Shown piece by piece: positions 26,142 to 34,830 of a DNA stretch of 64,000 bases. The first letter of the stretch is position 1. Each line of letters opens with the position of its first letter. This DNA is from an uncultured Gluconobacter sp. (GTDB lineage: Bacteria > Pseudomonadota > Alphaproteobacteria > Acetobacterales > Acetobacteraceae): the NCBI GenBank assembly GCA_937880175.1, contig CALFLO010000175.1:1-64000 (forward strand), given 5' to 3'. A program made the translations under genes and the position numbers. The notes beneath the pieces were generated by a model, which had not been told where the DNA came from, did not search any database, and saw only the letters and a program-made list of their open reading frames with translations.

Positions 26142-26774
26142 TCAGACCGTCTTGTCGACGCCCTGAGGTGCGGCCTGTGCGCCACCCTTGGCGACCACGA
26201 CCATGGCCGGCTTCAGCAGACGACCCTTGAGCAGCCAGGCCGGCGTCCAGGACTGCATGACATGGCCCGACGGATGCTGGTCGGACGGCTGTTCCGCCAT
26301 CGCCTGATGCAGGTTGGCGTCGAACGGCTTTCCGGTCGGGTCCTCGCAGGTGATGCCGTGGCGCTCGAGAATGTTGATGAAGGACCGCTCAGTGCCTTCG
26401 ATTCCCTCACGCAGCTTGGTGATGAGGACGTCCTCGCCTTCCGTCCTGGCAGGCAGGGAGGCCAGACCGCGCTGGAGGTTCTCGGCGGCCTCGACCACGT
26501 CGCGGGCGAATTTCTGGATGGCGTACTGGCGTGCATCCTCGATGTCGCGCTTGGCGCGGGCGCGGATGTTCTGGCTTTCGGCTTCGGAACGGACCCAGCG
26601 GTCCTTCAGTTCGGCAACCTGTGCTTCAAGAGCCTCGATCCGGGCTTCCGGCGTCGTCTCTTCCAGCGTTTCACCGCCGGTCTCGTTCATGCCCGGAGTG
26701 TCGGTGCCGGAGGTCTCGACGCCCTGTTCAGGCACGTCGTGGGCCGTTTCCGGCGAGGCGTTGTGGTCTGTCAT
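26142..26774 (-). CDS. grpE: GrpE nucleotide exchange factor
   Basis: 210 residues; releases ADP from DnaK in the Hsp70 cycle. An acidic disordered N-terminus precedes the long coiled-coil (LEAQVAELKDRWVRSEAESQNIRARAKRDIEDARQYA) and the beta domain, where GITCEDPTGKPFDANLHQAMAEQPSDQHPSGHVMQSWTPAWLLKGRLLKPAMVVV is a standard GrpE signature. ATG 26774 has AAGG seven bases upstream; longer starts (26807, 26915) lack a site. dnaK/dnaJ are not adjacent. A sigma32-like promoter lies upstream. Confidence 0.95.
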   Translation of the reverse strand: MTDHNASPETAHDVPEQGVETSGTDTPGMNETGGETLEETTPEARIEALEAQVAELKDRWVRSEAESQNIRARAKRDIEDARQYAIQKFARDVVEAAENLQRGLASLPARTEGEDVLITKLREGIEGTERSFINILERHGITCEDPTGKPFDANLHQAMAEQPSDQHPSGHVMQSWTPAWLLKGRLLKPAMVVVAKGGAQAAPQGVDKTV

Positions 26775-26828
26775 GTCACGACCTTCTGCTATGGGACGGG
26801 CCGTCATGCGGCCCCGTTCTTCTTCAGG

Positions 26829-26856
26829 AGATAACGCTGATTGTCTCAAAGACAAG
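26829..26856 (-). promoter_or_regulatory. Candidate sigma32 (RpoH) heat-shock promoter of grpE
   Basis: On the minus strand CTTG (26856-26853) is followed after 17 bases by GTTATCT (26835-26829). The alphaproteobacterial RpoH consensus is CTTG-N17/18-CYTATNT, so only the first base of the -10 box differs. Transcription would start near 26822, about 48 bases before the grpE ATG. Confidence 0.5.
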
Positions 26857-26969
26857 GGTTGCGCTGTCGCATAGCGACGCATCATGTCATTGAAAAGCCT
26901 ATTTTCCGCCATCATGGATCATGGGTTATAGGTAAAAAGCCGCAACAGTTCTCAGCAGACGGACCCCTC

Positions 26970-27740
26970 ATGGAGACGCCCCGAACCCCCTACGCGCCGC
27001 CCGCGCCTGCCTCGCAGACGCCGACCGGAGCCTCCGCCGCGCCGATCATCGCGCTGGTGGACGATGACCGGAACATTCTCGCCTCCGTCCAGATGACGCT
27101 CGAAGCGGAAGGATTTACCGTCCACACCTATACCGATGGCGAAAGCGCGCTGCAGGGCATCACCTCGCGCCCCGTCAGTCTTGCGGTTCTGGATGTGAAG
27201 ATGCCGCGCATGGACGGCATGGAACTGCTTCAGCGCCTGCGCTCGCGCTCCAACCTGCCGGTCATTTTCCTGACGTCCAAGGACGAAGAGCTGGACCAGC
27301 TCATGGGCCTGCGTCTTGGCGCGGATGACTACATCACCAAGCCGTTTTCCCAGCGTCTGCTGATCGAGCGCATCCGTGCCCTGCTGCGCCGTCAGGATGC
27401 CAGCCGGGCCGAAGCCACGGGTGTCGCAGCCGTCGGCTCCGCCATCGTGCGCGGCCAGCTTTCGCTGGACGAGACGCGTCACCAGTGCCTGTGGGGCGGA
27501 CAGGACATCGCGCTGACGGTTACGGAGTTCCTGCTGGTCAAGGCACTCGCTCTGCGGCCGGGGATGGTGAAGTCGCGCGATCAGCTCATCGACGCGGCTT
27601 ATGGCGACAATATCTATGTCGATGACCGCACGATCGACAGCCACATTAAACGCGTCCGCAAGAAGTTCCGGCAGGTGGACGACGAGTTCAACCAGATCGA
27701 GACGCTGTACGGCATCGGCTACCGTTACCGGGACGAGTAA
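26970..27740 (+). CDS. chvI: ChvI-type response regulator
   Basis: 256 residues, OmpR family. After about 24 Pro/Ala-rich residues comes [36 protein letters not shown] with Asp phosphorylation in [18 protein letters not shown] and [10 protein letters not shown], then the winged helix ending [37 protein letters not shown]. These are close to ChvI/ExoR-pathway regulators of alphaproteobacteria, which control acid and envelope responses. ATG 26970 is chosen because the receiver follows it directly. The kinase gene starts 6 bases downstream. Confidence 0.93.
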   Translation: METPRTPYAPPAPASQTPTGASAAPIIALVDDDRNILASVQMTLEAEGFTVHTYTDGESALQGITSRPVSLAVLDVKMPRMDGMELLQRLRSRSNLPVIFLTSKDEELDQLMGLRLGADDYITKPFSQRLLIERIRALLRRQDASRAEATGVAAVGSAIVRGQLSLDETRHQCLWGGQDIALTVTEFLLVKALALRPGMVKSRDQLIDAAYGDNIYVDDRTIDSHIKRVRKKFRQVDDEFNQIETLYGIGYRYRDE

Positions 27741-27746
27741 GCGCGC

Positions 27747-29585
27747 GTGGACGAGGACTCCGCTTCCTTCCCGACAGGTCAGGCGCTGGACGCCGACCGG
27801 CTCGAACAGGGCCGGGACCGCCAGCGTGCCGAATCGGCGCGTGCGGGGTTGGGCGAGTCCCTGCGAACAGTCAGGGCAAAAATCCTGAAGCGCCTGCGGC
27901 CGCGTCAGGCCTCGGAAATGTCCCTGTCGCGGCGGCGTCTGGCCTCCCCGCTTCTGGTGCGGATCCTCCTGCTCAATGCCCTGCCGCTCGCCCTTCTGGC
28001 CGTCACGCTGCTGTTTCTGGACCAGTTCCAGAACGGCCTGCTGGAAACCGACGTCAACGCCCTGCGCGAACAGGCCCATATTTACGCCGGAGCCCTCGGC
28101 CAGTCCGCCGTCCGGGTGAGCGCGCATGCGTCCGGCCATCCTGCCCCCGGCGGCAATCTGGAACTGGACGTTGCGCAGGCCCGCCCGCTGCTGGCCCGCC
28201 TGACCGAGCCGAGCCCCAACGCGCATGCCCTGCTGTTCGACCCCGACGGCAAGCTCGTCGTGGACAGCCGCACGGCCTCGCGGGGCAAGGAGGATCATGC
28301 AGCCTCCGAGCCGGCCGATGGCGGATCATGGCAGCCGCCCCGCAACAATTTCCTTGAAAGCTTCTATGACTGGCTGCTGTCGCTCCTGCCACTGACCTCC
28401 AGCGAAGAAGTGACGCTCGACACCAACGACGCCGCAATGGACGGCCCGCACGACGCCCAGCCATTTCATTCCCAGGCCGAGCTGCCGCCCTTCATCCGCC
28501 GGACGAAGGACCATCAGCTTGTCGTGACGGTCGTGGAACCGGTTGTGCGCGATGGCGTGACGGTCGGCGAAATCCAGCTCACCCGTCATGCGCCGGAAGT
28601 GGATCGCACGCTCTTTGCCGTCCGCTCCTCGATCCTTTCGCTGGTTCTGGCGGCGCTGGTCGTGACGGTCCTGCTGTCATGGTATCTGTCGCTGACGATC
28701 GCCCGTCCGCTGCTGACGCTGGCGCGTGCGTCCAATGACATGCGCGAGACGGATGGCCGCAAGGATCTGGTGCCCGAACGGCTTCTGGCGCGGCGCGACG
28801 AGATTGGTGTGCTGGCCCGCTCGCTTCGCGGCAGTGCGCTGGCGCTGTGGGCGCGGATGGATGACATCGAACGCTTTGCCGCCGATGTCAGCCACGAGAT
28901 CAAGAACCCGCTCTCCTCCATCCGCTCCGCCATCGAGACCCTGCCGCGCATCCAGATCGCTGAACGCCGCGAGAGACTGCTCGGCATCATCAACAGCGAC
29001 GTCAAACGGCTGGACCGCCTGATTACCGACATTTCCGACGCCAGCCGGATCGACGCAGAACTTTCCCGCGTGCGCCCTGAACCCGTCTCGGTCGTGGCGC
29101 TGCTCTCCATTCTCGCGGAAATGCATCAGACGACGCGCCGGGAAGACGATCCCGTGCTCCGGCTGGACGTCCGCGATCAGGACCCGCCGCTGAAGGCGCT
29201 GGCCGTGGAAGACCGTCTGGTGCAGGTGTTGCGCAACCTGATCGGCAATGCGGTATCGTTCTCGCCGCCAAAGGGCATCATCGCCCTGCATGCCAGTGCG
29301 CGCGACATTGCCGGAAGCGGACCGGGAACGGGGAGTGTGGTGGAAATCACCATCACCGATCAGGGCCCCGGCATTCCGCCCGGAAAACTCGACAGCATTT
29401 TCGACCGTTTCTATTCAGAACGGCCCCAGACCGAAAACTTCGGCCAGCATTCCGGACTCGGCCTCGCGATCAGCCGGCAGATCATTCACGCCCTGCGTGG
29501 CAATCTGTTCGCCGAGAACCGGATGGATGCGTCCGGAGCGATCCGCGGCGCCTGTTTCGTGGTGCGGCTCCCCCGCGCGCCCTGA
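27747..29585 (+). CDS. chvG: ChvG-type sensor histidine kinase
   Basis: 612 residues from GTG 27747. Two transmembrane segments (about 70-92 and 290-312) enclose a periplasmic domain of about 200 residues with ChvG-type blocks (ALREQAHIYAGALGQSAV, HALLFDPDGKLVVDSR, VVEPVVRDGVTVGEIQLTRHAPEVDRTLF). HAMP, HisKA (FAADVSHEIKNPLSSIRSA) and HATPase (LRNLIGNAVSFSPP, DQGPGIPPGKL, SGLGLAISRQI) follow. In other alphaproteobacteria ExoR represses ChvG; no exoR is in this window. Confidence 0.93.
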   Translation: MDEDSASFPTGQALDADRLEQGRDRQRAESARAGLGESLRTVRAKILKRLRPRQASEMSLSRRRLASPLLVRILLLNALPLALLAVTLLFLDQFQNGLLETDVNALREQAHIYAGALGQSAVRVSAHASGHPAPGGNLELDVAQARPLLARLTEPSPNAHALLFDPDGKLVVDSRTASRGKEDHAASEPADGGSWQPPRNNFLESFYDWLLSLLPLTSSEEVTLDTNDAAMDGPHDAQPFHSQAELPPFIRRTKDHQLVVTVVEPVVRDGVTVGEIQLTRHAPEVDRTLFAVRSSILSLVLAALVVTVLLSWYLSLTIARPLLTLARASNDMRETDGRKDLVPERLLARRDEIGVLARSLRGSALALWARMDDIERFAADVSHEIKNPLSSIRSAIETLPRIQIAERRERLLGIINSDVKRLDRLITDISDASRIDAELSRVRPEPVSVVALLSILAEMHQTTRREDDPVLRLDVRDQDPPLKALAVEDRLVQVLRNLIGNAVSFSPPKGIIALHASARDIAGSGPGTGSVVEITITDQGPGIPPGKLDSIFDRFYSERPQTENFGQHSGLGLAISRQIIHALRGNLFAENRMDASGAIRGACFVVRLPRAP

Positions 29586-29717
29586 CGCTGTCATCCGGGT
29601 TGCCTCCTGAACGGTGATGGCTGGTCCGGAGGACAGTCCTGCGACGACCGTGCCCGGCACGAGCGCCGCCGCGAAAGGCAGCGCAAGGACCAGGGCCGGA
29701 ACAATATGCCGGCGCAT
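29415..29717 (-). CDS. Possible small exported protein antisense to the end of chvG
   Basis: Low-confidence call. ATG 29717 lies 5 bases after the stop of the UrcA-like gene and is preceded by GGAAG. It begins MRRHIVPALVLALPFAAALV-PGTVVA, a convincing signal peptide encoded in otherwise unassigned DNA (29586-29717), but the remaining 56 codons run antisense to the conserved 3' end of chvG and have no recognisable domain. It may be a real small secreted protein, a decayed gene, or chance. Confidence 0.3.
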   Translation of the reverse strand: MRRHIVPALVLALPFAAALVPGTVVAGLSSGPAITVQEATRMTASGRAGEPHHETGAADRSGRIHPVLGEQIATQGVNDLPADREAESGMLAEVFGLGPF

Positions 29718-29722
29718 GGCCG

Positions 29723-30079
29723 TCACTTCCGGTTGGAAAGGGCGAGGAGCACATGTCCGGTCTGATGACGGGCCTGCTGCTGGTCCCGCAGCGCGTAAAG
29801 GCTGCTCCGGGCATTGGCGAGGGCGTCCTGTTCGCACTCGGCCACATCGTTTCCGATCAGCCAGTTTTCATCGAGAAGCTGCTGGCAGACGGTGTGGGAA
29901 GCCTTCGTGATCTGCTGCGTGGCCTCGTGCCAGCCCTGCGTGGAGTTGAGATCCAGCGATGAGACGTCGAGTTCCGTGCTGGCCGTTCCGGGAGTGGCTG
30001 GCCGGGCCTTCGCGGCCTGAAGCGGCAGCACAGTGCTGGCAGCGAGAACGCAGAGCAGAAGGGAAGAAAAGCGGATCAT
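29723..30079 (-). CDS. UrcA family protein (exported)
   Basis: 118 residues. Signal peptide MIRFSSLLLCVLAASTVLPLQAAKA, then a short domain with the UrcA pattern: V-x-x-L-D-L-x-x-x-x-G (VSSLDLNSTQG), a cysteine in THTVC-like SHTVCQQLL and a second in DVAECEQDALANA, likely a disulfide. Function of the family is unknown. AGGAG lies 9 bases before ATG 30079; the longer frame to 30190 adds a basic stretch that would hide the signal peptide. Convergent with chvG. Confidence 0.75.
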   Translation of the reverse strand: MIRFSSLLLCVLAASTVLPLQAAKARPATPGTASTELDVSSLDLNSTQGWHEATQQITKASHTVCQQLLDENWLIGNDVAECEQDALANARSSLYALRDQQQARHQTGHVLLALSNRK

Positions 30080-30248
30080 GGCACGAAGCTCCTGAAGAAA
30101 AATCCGACGCTCGTGGCGTCTGGAAATTTTCAATGCAGGAAGCGTGCCAGTTTCTGTTTTCCAGGCTGGAAATCTGTTCCGCACAGACAATCAAAGCCAA
30201 AAATCCATAAAAACGGCGTATTGCGCCAAAAAATGGTCTCTTTGGCTG

Positions 30249-30620
30249 TTATTTGTGTGGGGTAGCGGTCAGGCTTAGGGCGATGCGCTGTTCGGGAAGG
30301 GGAAAGCCCTGCACGATCCGCAGGGTCAACGCAGGTTTTGCCGCAGCGAGAGCCTCGTTCAGAGCGGCCTGGCACTGGGCGAAAGTCTGGCCTTCACGGA
30401 TCATGGCGGCGACGTGCCGGGTATGGCCAAGGGTCAGGCCATGATCGGCGAGGGCCAGCGAAATGGCCGAAAGAGCAGCCTGACATTCATCCGACAGTCG
30501 GCCGGGCCGGTCGCCATCGGGTCCGAAGCCGCTGAAATCAGTGCAGGTGACTTCGTCTCCATGTACGGTGACGGTCTGATGAGGGGAGGATGCGCCCATG
30601 GGTTCGTGGTCCTGCTCCAT
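30249..30620 (-). CDS. Hypothetical protein, possibly RidA/YjgF-like
   Basis: 123 residues. The order of blocks (ALSAISLALADHGLTLGHTRHVAAMI, FAQCQAALNEALAAAKPALTLRIVQGFPLPEQRIALSLTATP) matches the end of a Rid domain, where a helix, a strand and the P-A-x-T-x-R...P-L-P...I-x-x-x-A segment form the ligand pocket. The N-terminal half is weakly conserved. RidA proteins hydrolyse reactive enamine/imine intermediates. The similarity is weak and needs a profile search. It is divergent from hprK. Confidence 0.5.
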   Translation of the reverse strand: MEQDHEPMGASSPHQTVTVHGDEVTCTDFSGFGPDGDRPGRLSDECQAALSAISLALADHGLTLGHTRHVAAMIREGQTFAQCQAALNEALAAAKPALTLRIVQGFPLPEQRIALSLTATPHK

Positions 30621-30689
30621 GTCAGGGATCCGTCATGCCCCTGTCCGACCCAAGGTCTTAGTCCGCTCCCGTGGAGGTCGCAATCCATC

Positions 30690-31151
30690 ATGTCCGTCCT
30701 GTCATTTCCCTCCGAAGGCTCCGTCCATGCCTCCTGCGTGGCGTGGAACGGGGAGGGCGTGCTGATTTCCGGACCGTCTGGGTCGGGGAAATCCGAACTG
30801 GCCCTGCGGCTGATGGATGCGGGGTTTGACCTCGTGGCGGATGACCGGGTCCTGCTGGACGGGGCCGTGGCTTCGGCTCCCGAACGGCTTGCGGGGCTGA
30901 TCGAAGTCCGGGGGGTGGGAATTCTACGGACACCTTTTGTCATAAAGGCGACGGTGCGTCTGAGGGTCTGTCTGGGGGAGGGGCAGCCCCGTCTGCCAGA
31001 GCCCTGCCGGGACCCCTGGACGGGGGCGGTCATGCTGCGTCTGGAGCCCGGTTTTCCGGGAACGGCGGCCCGGATCAGGGCAGCCCTTAAGGCCTGCTGC
31101 GGGCCTTATGAATGGGTGGCCGGAGCTGGAGGCGACGTTGCAAAAACGTGA
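30690..31151 (+). CDS. hprK: HPr kinase/phosphorylase, short alphaproteobacterial form
   Basis: 153 residues: only the C-terminal catalytic domain of HprK, as usual in alphaproteobacteria. Walker A GPSGSGKS at 28-35, acidic DLVADDRVLL, and the HprK signature GLIEVRGVGILR. It should phosphorylate HPr on Ser53 at the EI-EIIA-HPr chain encoded just downstream. The frame extends 92 codons upstream, but GGAGG precedes ATG 30690. It heads hprK-rapZ-EIIA-ptsH-ptsI. Confidence 0.92.
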   Translation: MSVLSFPSEGSVHASCVAWNGEGVLISGPSGSGKSELALRLMDAGFDLVADDRVLLDGAVASAPERLAGLIEVRGVGILRTPFVIKATVRLRVCLGEGQPRLPEPCRDPWTGAVMLRLEPGFPGTAARIRAALKACCGPYEWVAGAGGDVAKT

Positions 31152-31200
31152 AGATGCGAAATAGTTCCGCACAAAAAGAAAAACGGCTAGAGTGTGGCAC

Positions 31201-32166
31201 ATGGCATCGGCGAACCATCCCGAGTCTGGCTCCTTACCCGGATATGGTCACGGTTCCCGTCGGATCCTGATCGTGACGGGTCTGTCCGGGGCGGGAAAAT
31301 CATCCATATTGCGGGTTCTGGAAGATCTGGGTCATGAGGTCGTGGATAACCCACCCCTGAACCTGATCCAGGCGCTTGCGTCACGGGCCGGACAGAATCT
31401 GGCCATCGGGATCGACGTCCGCAGTCGCGGGTTCGAAGCCTCCCGTGTGCTGGAAGAGCTTGAACGCCTCCGGCTTCTGCCCGACTGCTCGGTGCAGCTC
31501 CTGTACGCCACGGCCGAACCCGAAATTCTCCTGCGCCGCTTCACCGCCACGCGCCGCCGCCATCCGCTGGTGACCAGCGGCACCATTCTCCCCGGAATTG
31601 AACAGGAAATCGCACTTCTGGCCCCGCTCCGGGCCAATGCGGACCTGGTGATTGACACGTCCGACCTGCCATCGCCGGAACTGCGCCAGCTGATCGAGAC
31701 GCGCTTTGGCAATACGGGCGGGGAGGGGCTGACGGTGGCGCTGATGTCCTTTGCCTATCCGTCCGGTCTGCCCCGCGAGGCGGACATGGTTTTTGATGCG
31801 CGGTTCCTGCGCAATCCGCATTATGATCCCGCTCTTCAGCCCATGACCGGGCTGGATGAGGCGGTGGTGCAGTACGTGAAGTCGGACCCGGCCTATCCTG
31901 CATTTTTTGGCCATATCCAGAGCCTGCTGGAACTCGTGCTTCCCCGCTTCGTCGCGGAAGGTAAGAAATACGCGACCATTGCCATCGGATGCAGCGGCGG
32001 GCGCCACCGCTCGGTGACGATCGTGGAAGAGCTGGCTCGTATTCTGCCGAAAACCGTTCCGGTCGGACCGATGATGGTCCTGCACCGCGAACTCGCCCGC
32101 AAGGGTCTGGCATCATGGCGCTGGGCCGTCCCCCCTCAGGATCCCTCACAGGACATAACGGTATGA
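31201..32166 (+). CDS. rapZ: RNase adapter protein RapZ / nucleotide-binding protein YvcJ family
   Basis: 321 residues. N-terminal P-loop ATPase domain (IVTGLSGAGKSSILRVLEDLGHEVVDNPPLNLI), and a C-terminal domain with the family signature AIGCSGGRHRSVTIVEELA. In enterics RapZ directs RNase E to a small RNA controlling glucosamine synthesis; in other bacteria the role is not settled. A GTG three codons upstream (31192) is possible. The stop overlaps the EIIA start as ATGA. Confidence 0.93.
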   Translation: MASANHPESGSLPGYGHGSRRILIVTGLSGAGKSSILRVLEDLGHEVVDNPPLNLIQALASRAGQNLAIGIDVRSRGFEASRVLEELERLRLLPDCSVQLLYATAEPEILLRRFTATRRRHPLVTSGTILPGIEQEIALLAPLRANADLVIDTSDLPSPELRQLIETRFGNTGGEGLTVALMSFAYPSGLPREADMVFDARFLRNPHYDPALQPMTGLDEAVVQYVKSDPAYPAFFGHIQSLLELVLPRFVAEGKKYATIAIGCSGGRHRSVTIVEELARILPKTVPVGPMMVLHRELARKGLASWRWAVPPQDPSQDITV

Positions 32167-32603
32167 TCGGACTGATGCTGGTAACGCACGGGCGTCTTGG
32201 GGAGGTTCTTCTGGAAACGCTGGTGCATGTCGTGGGACCGCAGACGCAGGTGGGCGTGGTGGGTGTCGCGGATGACGATGATCCGGCAGTCCTGCGTCCG
32301 GCCGCCGAACGCCTGCTCCAGCGCCTCGATACCGGCGACGGGGTGCTGCTGCTGACGGATATTTTCGGAAGCTCGCCGTCCAATCTGGCGCTCTCGCTGC
32401 GGGAGCCGGGGCATGTCGAGGTCGTGTCGGGCGTGAATGTGCCGATGCTGGTCAAGCTGGCGAAAACGCGCCGGGATCTGGATCTTGCAGGCTGCGTGGA
32501 AAAGGCCACAATGGCCGGGCGGAAGTATATCGCCGTGGCGTCACAGCTTCCCGCCCCCTGTCTCCATGGCGGGCCGCGTGCCTGTACGCTGCCGGTTCAT
32601 TGA
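32163..32603 (+). CDS. PTS EIIA component, mannose/fructose (EIIA-Man) type
   Basis: 146 residues. Phosphoacceptor His9 in GLMLVTHGRLGE, TDIFGSSPSNLAL and VNVPMLVKLAKTR are typical of the EIIA-Man fold. There is no EIIB or EIIC, so the protein must act as a regulator, not as part of a sugar transporter. It overlaps rapZ by 4 bases and precedes ptsH by 13. Confidence 0.93.
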   Translation: MIGLMLVTHGRLGEVLLETLVHVVGPQTQVGVVGVADDDDPAVLRPAAERLLQRLDTGDGVLLLTDIFGSSPSNLALSLREPGHVEVVSGVNVPMLVKLAKTRRDLDLAGCVEKATMAGRKYIAVASQLPAPCLHGGPRACTLPVH

Positions 32604-32616
32604 ATTGGTTCCCTGA

Positions 32617-32907
32617 ATGAGCGACACGACCCTTTCCATTCCGCCGCGCACCGTCACCATCGTCAATCATCTGGGCCTTCACGCCCGCCCCGCCGCCAAG
32701 ATCGTCACGACAGCCGAGCGTTTTGACGCCGAGACCACGATTGCCCATGGCACCAATGTCGTCTCCGCCCTGTCGATCATGGGTCTGATGATGCTTGGCG
32801 CAGGGGAAGGACAGGACGTCACGCTCCGCGCCCATGGCCCGCAGGCCGCCGAAGCGCTCGATGCGCTCCAGGCTCTGATCGCGGACGGGTTCGGCGAGCG
32901 TGACTGA
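32617..32907 (+). CDS. ptsH: Phosphocarrier protein HPr
   Basis: 96 residues. Active His22 in NHLGLHARPAAKIV and the regulatory serine Ser53 in VVSALSIMGLMMLGAG, the expected target of HprK. It passes phosphate from EI to EIIA. It overlaps ptsI by 8 bases. Confidence 0.95.
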   Translation: MSDTTLSIPPRTVTIVNHLGLHARPAAKIVTTAERFDAETTIAHGTNVVSALSIMGLMMLGAGEGQDVTLRAHGPQAAEALDALQALIADGFGERD

Positions 32908-34771
32908 AACGCCTGCGCGCGCGCCCCGCAGCCGCTCTCCCCGCACGTCCCGCCGCAGTCCGCGCACTGGCGCTTTCCTTCAGGGCAAGGCCATCACGCC
33001 CGGCATGGCGCTGGGTCCGGCTGGGCGTGTCGAAGAACTTCCCCTTCCCGATATCACCGAGCGCTACAGCGCCATCGGGCCGGAAGCCGAGGGCGTCCGG
33101 CTGGATGAGGCGGTCGCACGGGCGCTCCATCAGATTGAAAAGATGCGGGACCGGCTGGTCGGACTGCCGGAAGAAGGTCGCGAGGAAATCGCCTCCCTTC
33201 TGATGGTCTATGAGCGGATGCTCGGCCCGTCGCGCCTGCTGCGTCAGGTCCGCAGCCGGATTGCCGATGACGGACTCTGCGCCGAGGCCGCGGTTTCAGA
33301 AGTCACGCATGAGCTGGCCTTGCAGGTCTCGCGCATGGCCGAGGCCGTGGCGCGCGAGAACAATACCCAGGAAGCGGACGCCAATCTGCGTCTGGCGGGT
33401 GAGTTCGAGGAAATCGGACGCCGTCTGGTGCGGAACCTGACCGGCATTTCCTATCGTGCGTTTTCCAGCCTGCCTCCGGGGTCCGTTCTGGTCGCCGAGC
33501 AGCTTCGCCCGGCCGATGTCGCGATGATTGACCCGGCCCGGATCGCGGCCGTCGTGACACAGGGCGGCGGCGGTGCGGATCACACGGCGATCCTGCTGCG
33601 CGCGCTCGACATTCCCGCCATTCTCGCCGTGCCGAACCTCATGGCGCAGGTTCAGGAAGGTGAGATGCTGGTCGTGGACGGGCATCTCGGCACCGTCACG
33701 CTCTCGCCCAATGAGAGCGAACTGCGTCTGGCGGCGGAATCCGCACAGCGCGAAGTCAAGGAAAAGCGGGCTTTCGGACGTCTGAAGCGGCTGCCGGCCC
33801 AGCTTCAGAGTGGCGAAGACATCGAGCTTTCGGCCAATCTGGAACTCCCGGCGGAAATGCCGATGCTCCTGCGCAATGGCGCGAAGGGGATCGGCCTGCT
33901 GCGCAGCGAGTTCCTGTTTGGCGAACGCGAGGACCTGCCCGACGAAGACGGCCAGACGGAGGCCTATCGCGCCATCGTTCAGGCCATGGACGGCCGTCCC
34001 GTGACGATCCGCGTGCTGGACTGGGGTGGCGAGAAGGGCCGCGCCTGCATGCGCCGCCTTGGGTTGGCGGAACAGGTCGCGGACGGGGACAATCCTGCGC
34101 TGGGTCTGCGGGGCGTGCGGCTCCTGCTCCGGGTGCCAGAGGTGCTGGAAACGCAGTTCGCGGCCATCCTCCGCGCCGCCGAACCTGCGGAGGGCATTCC
34201 CCCCGGCCGGGTGCGGATCCTGCTACCGATGGTCACGTCGTCAGACGAGATCGTGGACGCGCGCGAGATTTACGATCGCGTCGTGCGCCGCCTCAGGCGC
34301 AAGGGACACACGCTCCCCGATCCGCTGCCCCCGCTGGGGATCATGGTCGAGACTCCGGCTGCGGCGCTCACGGTGGACGCGCTGGCCCGACACGCCGATT
34401 TCATGGCGCTCGGCACCAATGACCTGACGATGTACACGCTCGCCGTGGACCGTGCGGATTCCATGGTGGCGGACCGCTACAGCCCCCTTCATCCGGGCGT
34501 GTTGCGTCTGATTGCAACAGCTGCGGATTCGGCGCTCCGGGCACGCCGTCCGATTTCCGTCTGCGGCGAGATGGCGTCTGATCCCCGGGTGGTGGCGCTG
34601 CTGATCGGTCTGGGGCTGCGTGCTTTTTCCATGAATTCCGCCTCCCTGCCGCGCGTGAAGCGCCTGATCCGTACGCTTACGCTCGAAGACTGCGACCAGC
34701 TCCGGCGGCAGGTTATGCTGGAAACCGATCCGGTCGTGATCCGCGATCTGGTGCGGCAGTTCGCGACCTGA
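32900..34771 (+). CDS. ptsI: Phosphoenolpyruvate-protein phosphotransferase (enzyme I)
   Basis: 623 residues from GTG 32900. A basic 30-residue N-terminus precedes the EI-N domain, the phospho-His segment GGGADHTAILLRAL, and the PEP-binding C-domain with GIGLLRSEFLF, VETPAAALTVDALA and GTNDLTMYTLAVDR. There is no GAF domain, so this is not the EI-Ntr form. Together with EIIA and HPr it forms a complete phosphorelay without any permease here. Confidence 0.95.
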   Translation: MTETPARAPRSRSPRTSRRSPRTGAFLQGKAITPGMALGPAGRVEELPLPDITERYSAIGPEAEGVRLDEAVARALHQIEKMRDRLVGLPEEGREEIASLLMVYERMLGPSRLLRQVRSRIADDGLCAEAAVSEVTHELALQVSRMAEAVARENNTQEADANLRLAGEFEEIGRRLVRNLTGISYRAFSSLPPGSVLVAEQLRPADVAMIDPARIAAVVTQGGGGADHTAILLRALDIPAILAVPNLMAQVQEGEMLVVDGHLGTVTLSPNESELRLAAESAQREVKEKRAFGRLKRLPAQLQSGEDIELSANLELPAEMPMLLRNGAKGIGLLRSEFLFGEREDLPDEDGQTEAYRAIVQAMDGRPVTIRVLDWGGEKGRACMRRLGLAEQVADGDNPALGLRGVRLLLRVPEVLETQFAAILRAAEPAEGIPPGRVRILLPMVTSSDEIVDAREIYDRVVRRLRRKGHTLPDPLPPLGIMVETPAAALTVDALARHADFMALGTNDLTMYTLAVDRADSMVADRYSPLHPGVLRLIATAADSALRARRPISVCGEMASDPRVVALLIGLGLRAFSMNSASLPRVKRLIRTLTLEDCDQLRRQVMLETDPVVIRDLVRQFAT

Positions 34772-34830
34772 CCTGATGTTTGCGTACGGGTCTCTCGGCA
34801 AAGCGTGACGGGAATGCCATATTGAGCACC

